Assembly (NCBI GenBank): GCA_958352855.1
Contig: CATWQE010000072.1
Location: 1-13,094 of the forward strand
Length of the DNA stretch: 13,094 nucleotides
DNA from: an uncultured Bacillota bacterium
GTDB taxonomy: Bacteria; Bacillota; Clostridia; Lachnospirales; Lachnospiraceae
Direction of reading: 5' to 3'
The notes under the pieces were generated by a model, which did not search any database, had not been told where the DNA came from, and saw nothing but the letters and a program-made list of their open reading frames with translations. Shown here one piece after another: positions 12,912 through 13,094 of this stretch. Both the position numbers and the translations under genes were made by a program. The number at the start of each line of letters is the position of its first letter. Within the stretch, counting starts at the first letter, position 1.

Positions 12912-13094
12912 TGTTGGGAAATCTACCCTGTTTAATGCACTGGCAGGGGAGAAGATTTCCATTGTAAAAGATACGCCGGGGGTGACCAGAGACAGGATTT
13001 ATGCAGAAGTAACCTGGCTGGACAAGACCTTTACCATGATTGATACCGGCGGTATTGAGCCGGAGAGTAAAGATATTATTTTATCTCAAATGAG
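12874..13094 (+). CDS. der: Ribosome biogenesis GTPase Der (EngA), 5' part (runs off window)
   Basis: The double-GTPase-domain protein needed for late 50S subunit assembly; only the first 73 codons are present. The start MSKPIVAIVGRPNVGKSTLF contains the P-loop GRPNVGKS (10-17). DTPGVTRDRIYAE gives the switch I Thr, and MIDTGGIEP the G3 motif. The family's usual second G domain and KH domain lie outside the window. AGGAGA at 12861-12866 precedes the ATG at 12874. The start lies inside the DUF512 gene in another frame (38-base overlap), which suggests translational coupling. DUF512 next to der is a recurrent clostridial arrangement. Confidence 0.97.
   Translation, partial: MSKPIVAIVGRPNVGKSTLFNALAGEKISIVKDTPGVTRDRIYAEVTWLDKTFTMIDTGGIEPESKDIILSQM

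Overview
The window looks like a chromosomal housekeeping region of a low-to-moderate-GC Firmicute, most likely Clostridia, family Lachnospiraceae. The genus cannot be fixed from sequence alone; it could be Blautia or a relative. The clues are the ffh-rpsP-khpA-rimM-trmD-rplS-lepB-ylqF-rnhB gene order, strong AGGAGG ribosome-binding sites, consensus sigma-A promoters, a RNase HII with the Firmicute-type N-terminal extension, and a long divergent PRPP-synthetase homologue. I saw no tRNA, rRNA, CRISPR array, insertion sequence, prophage or other mobile element.

Layout. From 1 to about 7275 (+ strand) runs a translation, ribosome-assembly and secretion block: the 3' part of ffh, rpsP, khpA, rimM, trmD, rplS, lepB, ylqF (rbgA), rnhB, a YraN-type nuclease-like gene and pgeF. 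A near-perfect sigma-A promoter plus a structured leader reinitiates transcription at rplS, and a hairpin terminator follows rplS. From 7363 to 10137 (+) lie a secreted coiled-coil protein with a 3D (MltA-like) cell-wall domain, an orphan eutH ethanolamine-permease homologue and a GNAT acetyltransferase. A strong bidirectional terminator separates these from a convergent 389-residue Prs homologue (- strand, 10207-11376). A divergent promoter region (11377-11528) then drives a PDZ/Fe-S DUF512 gene whose 3' end overlaps the start of der (EngA), which runs off the window.

Most genes serve one theme: making and exporting proteins. They cover SRP targeting, 30S and 50S proteins, 16S maturation, tRNA G37 methylation, 50S assembly GTPases and signal peptidase. 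A smaller cell-wall theme comprises pgeF and the 3D protein.

The most unusual item is trmD. It is one uninterrupted 484-codon frame in which a complete TrmD methyltransferase (residues 1-230) is fused to a flavodoxin-like module and a two-[4Fe-4S] ferredoxin (residues 235-484). Canonical TrmD is about 240-250 residues. Two other structures are unexplained by the annotation: a perfect 13-bp inverted repeat inside rnhB, and a textbook intrinsic-terminator shape inside the eutH coding sequence.
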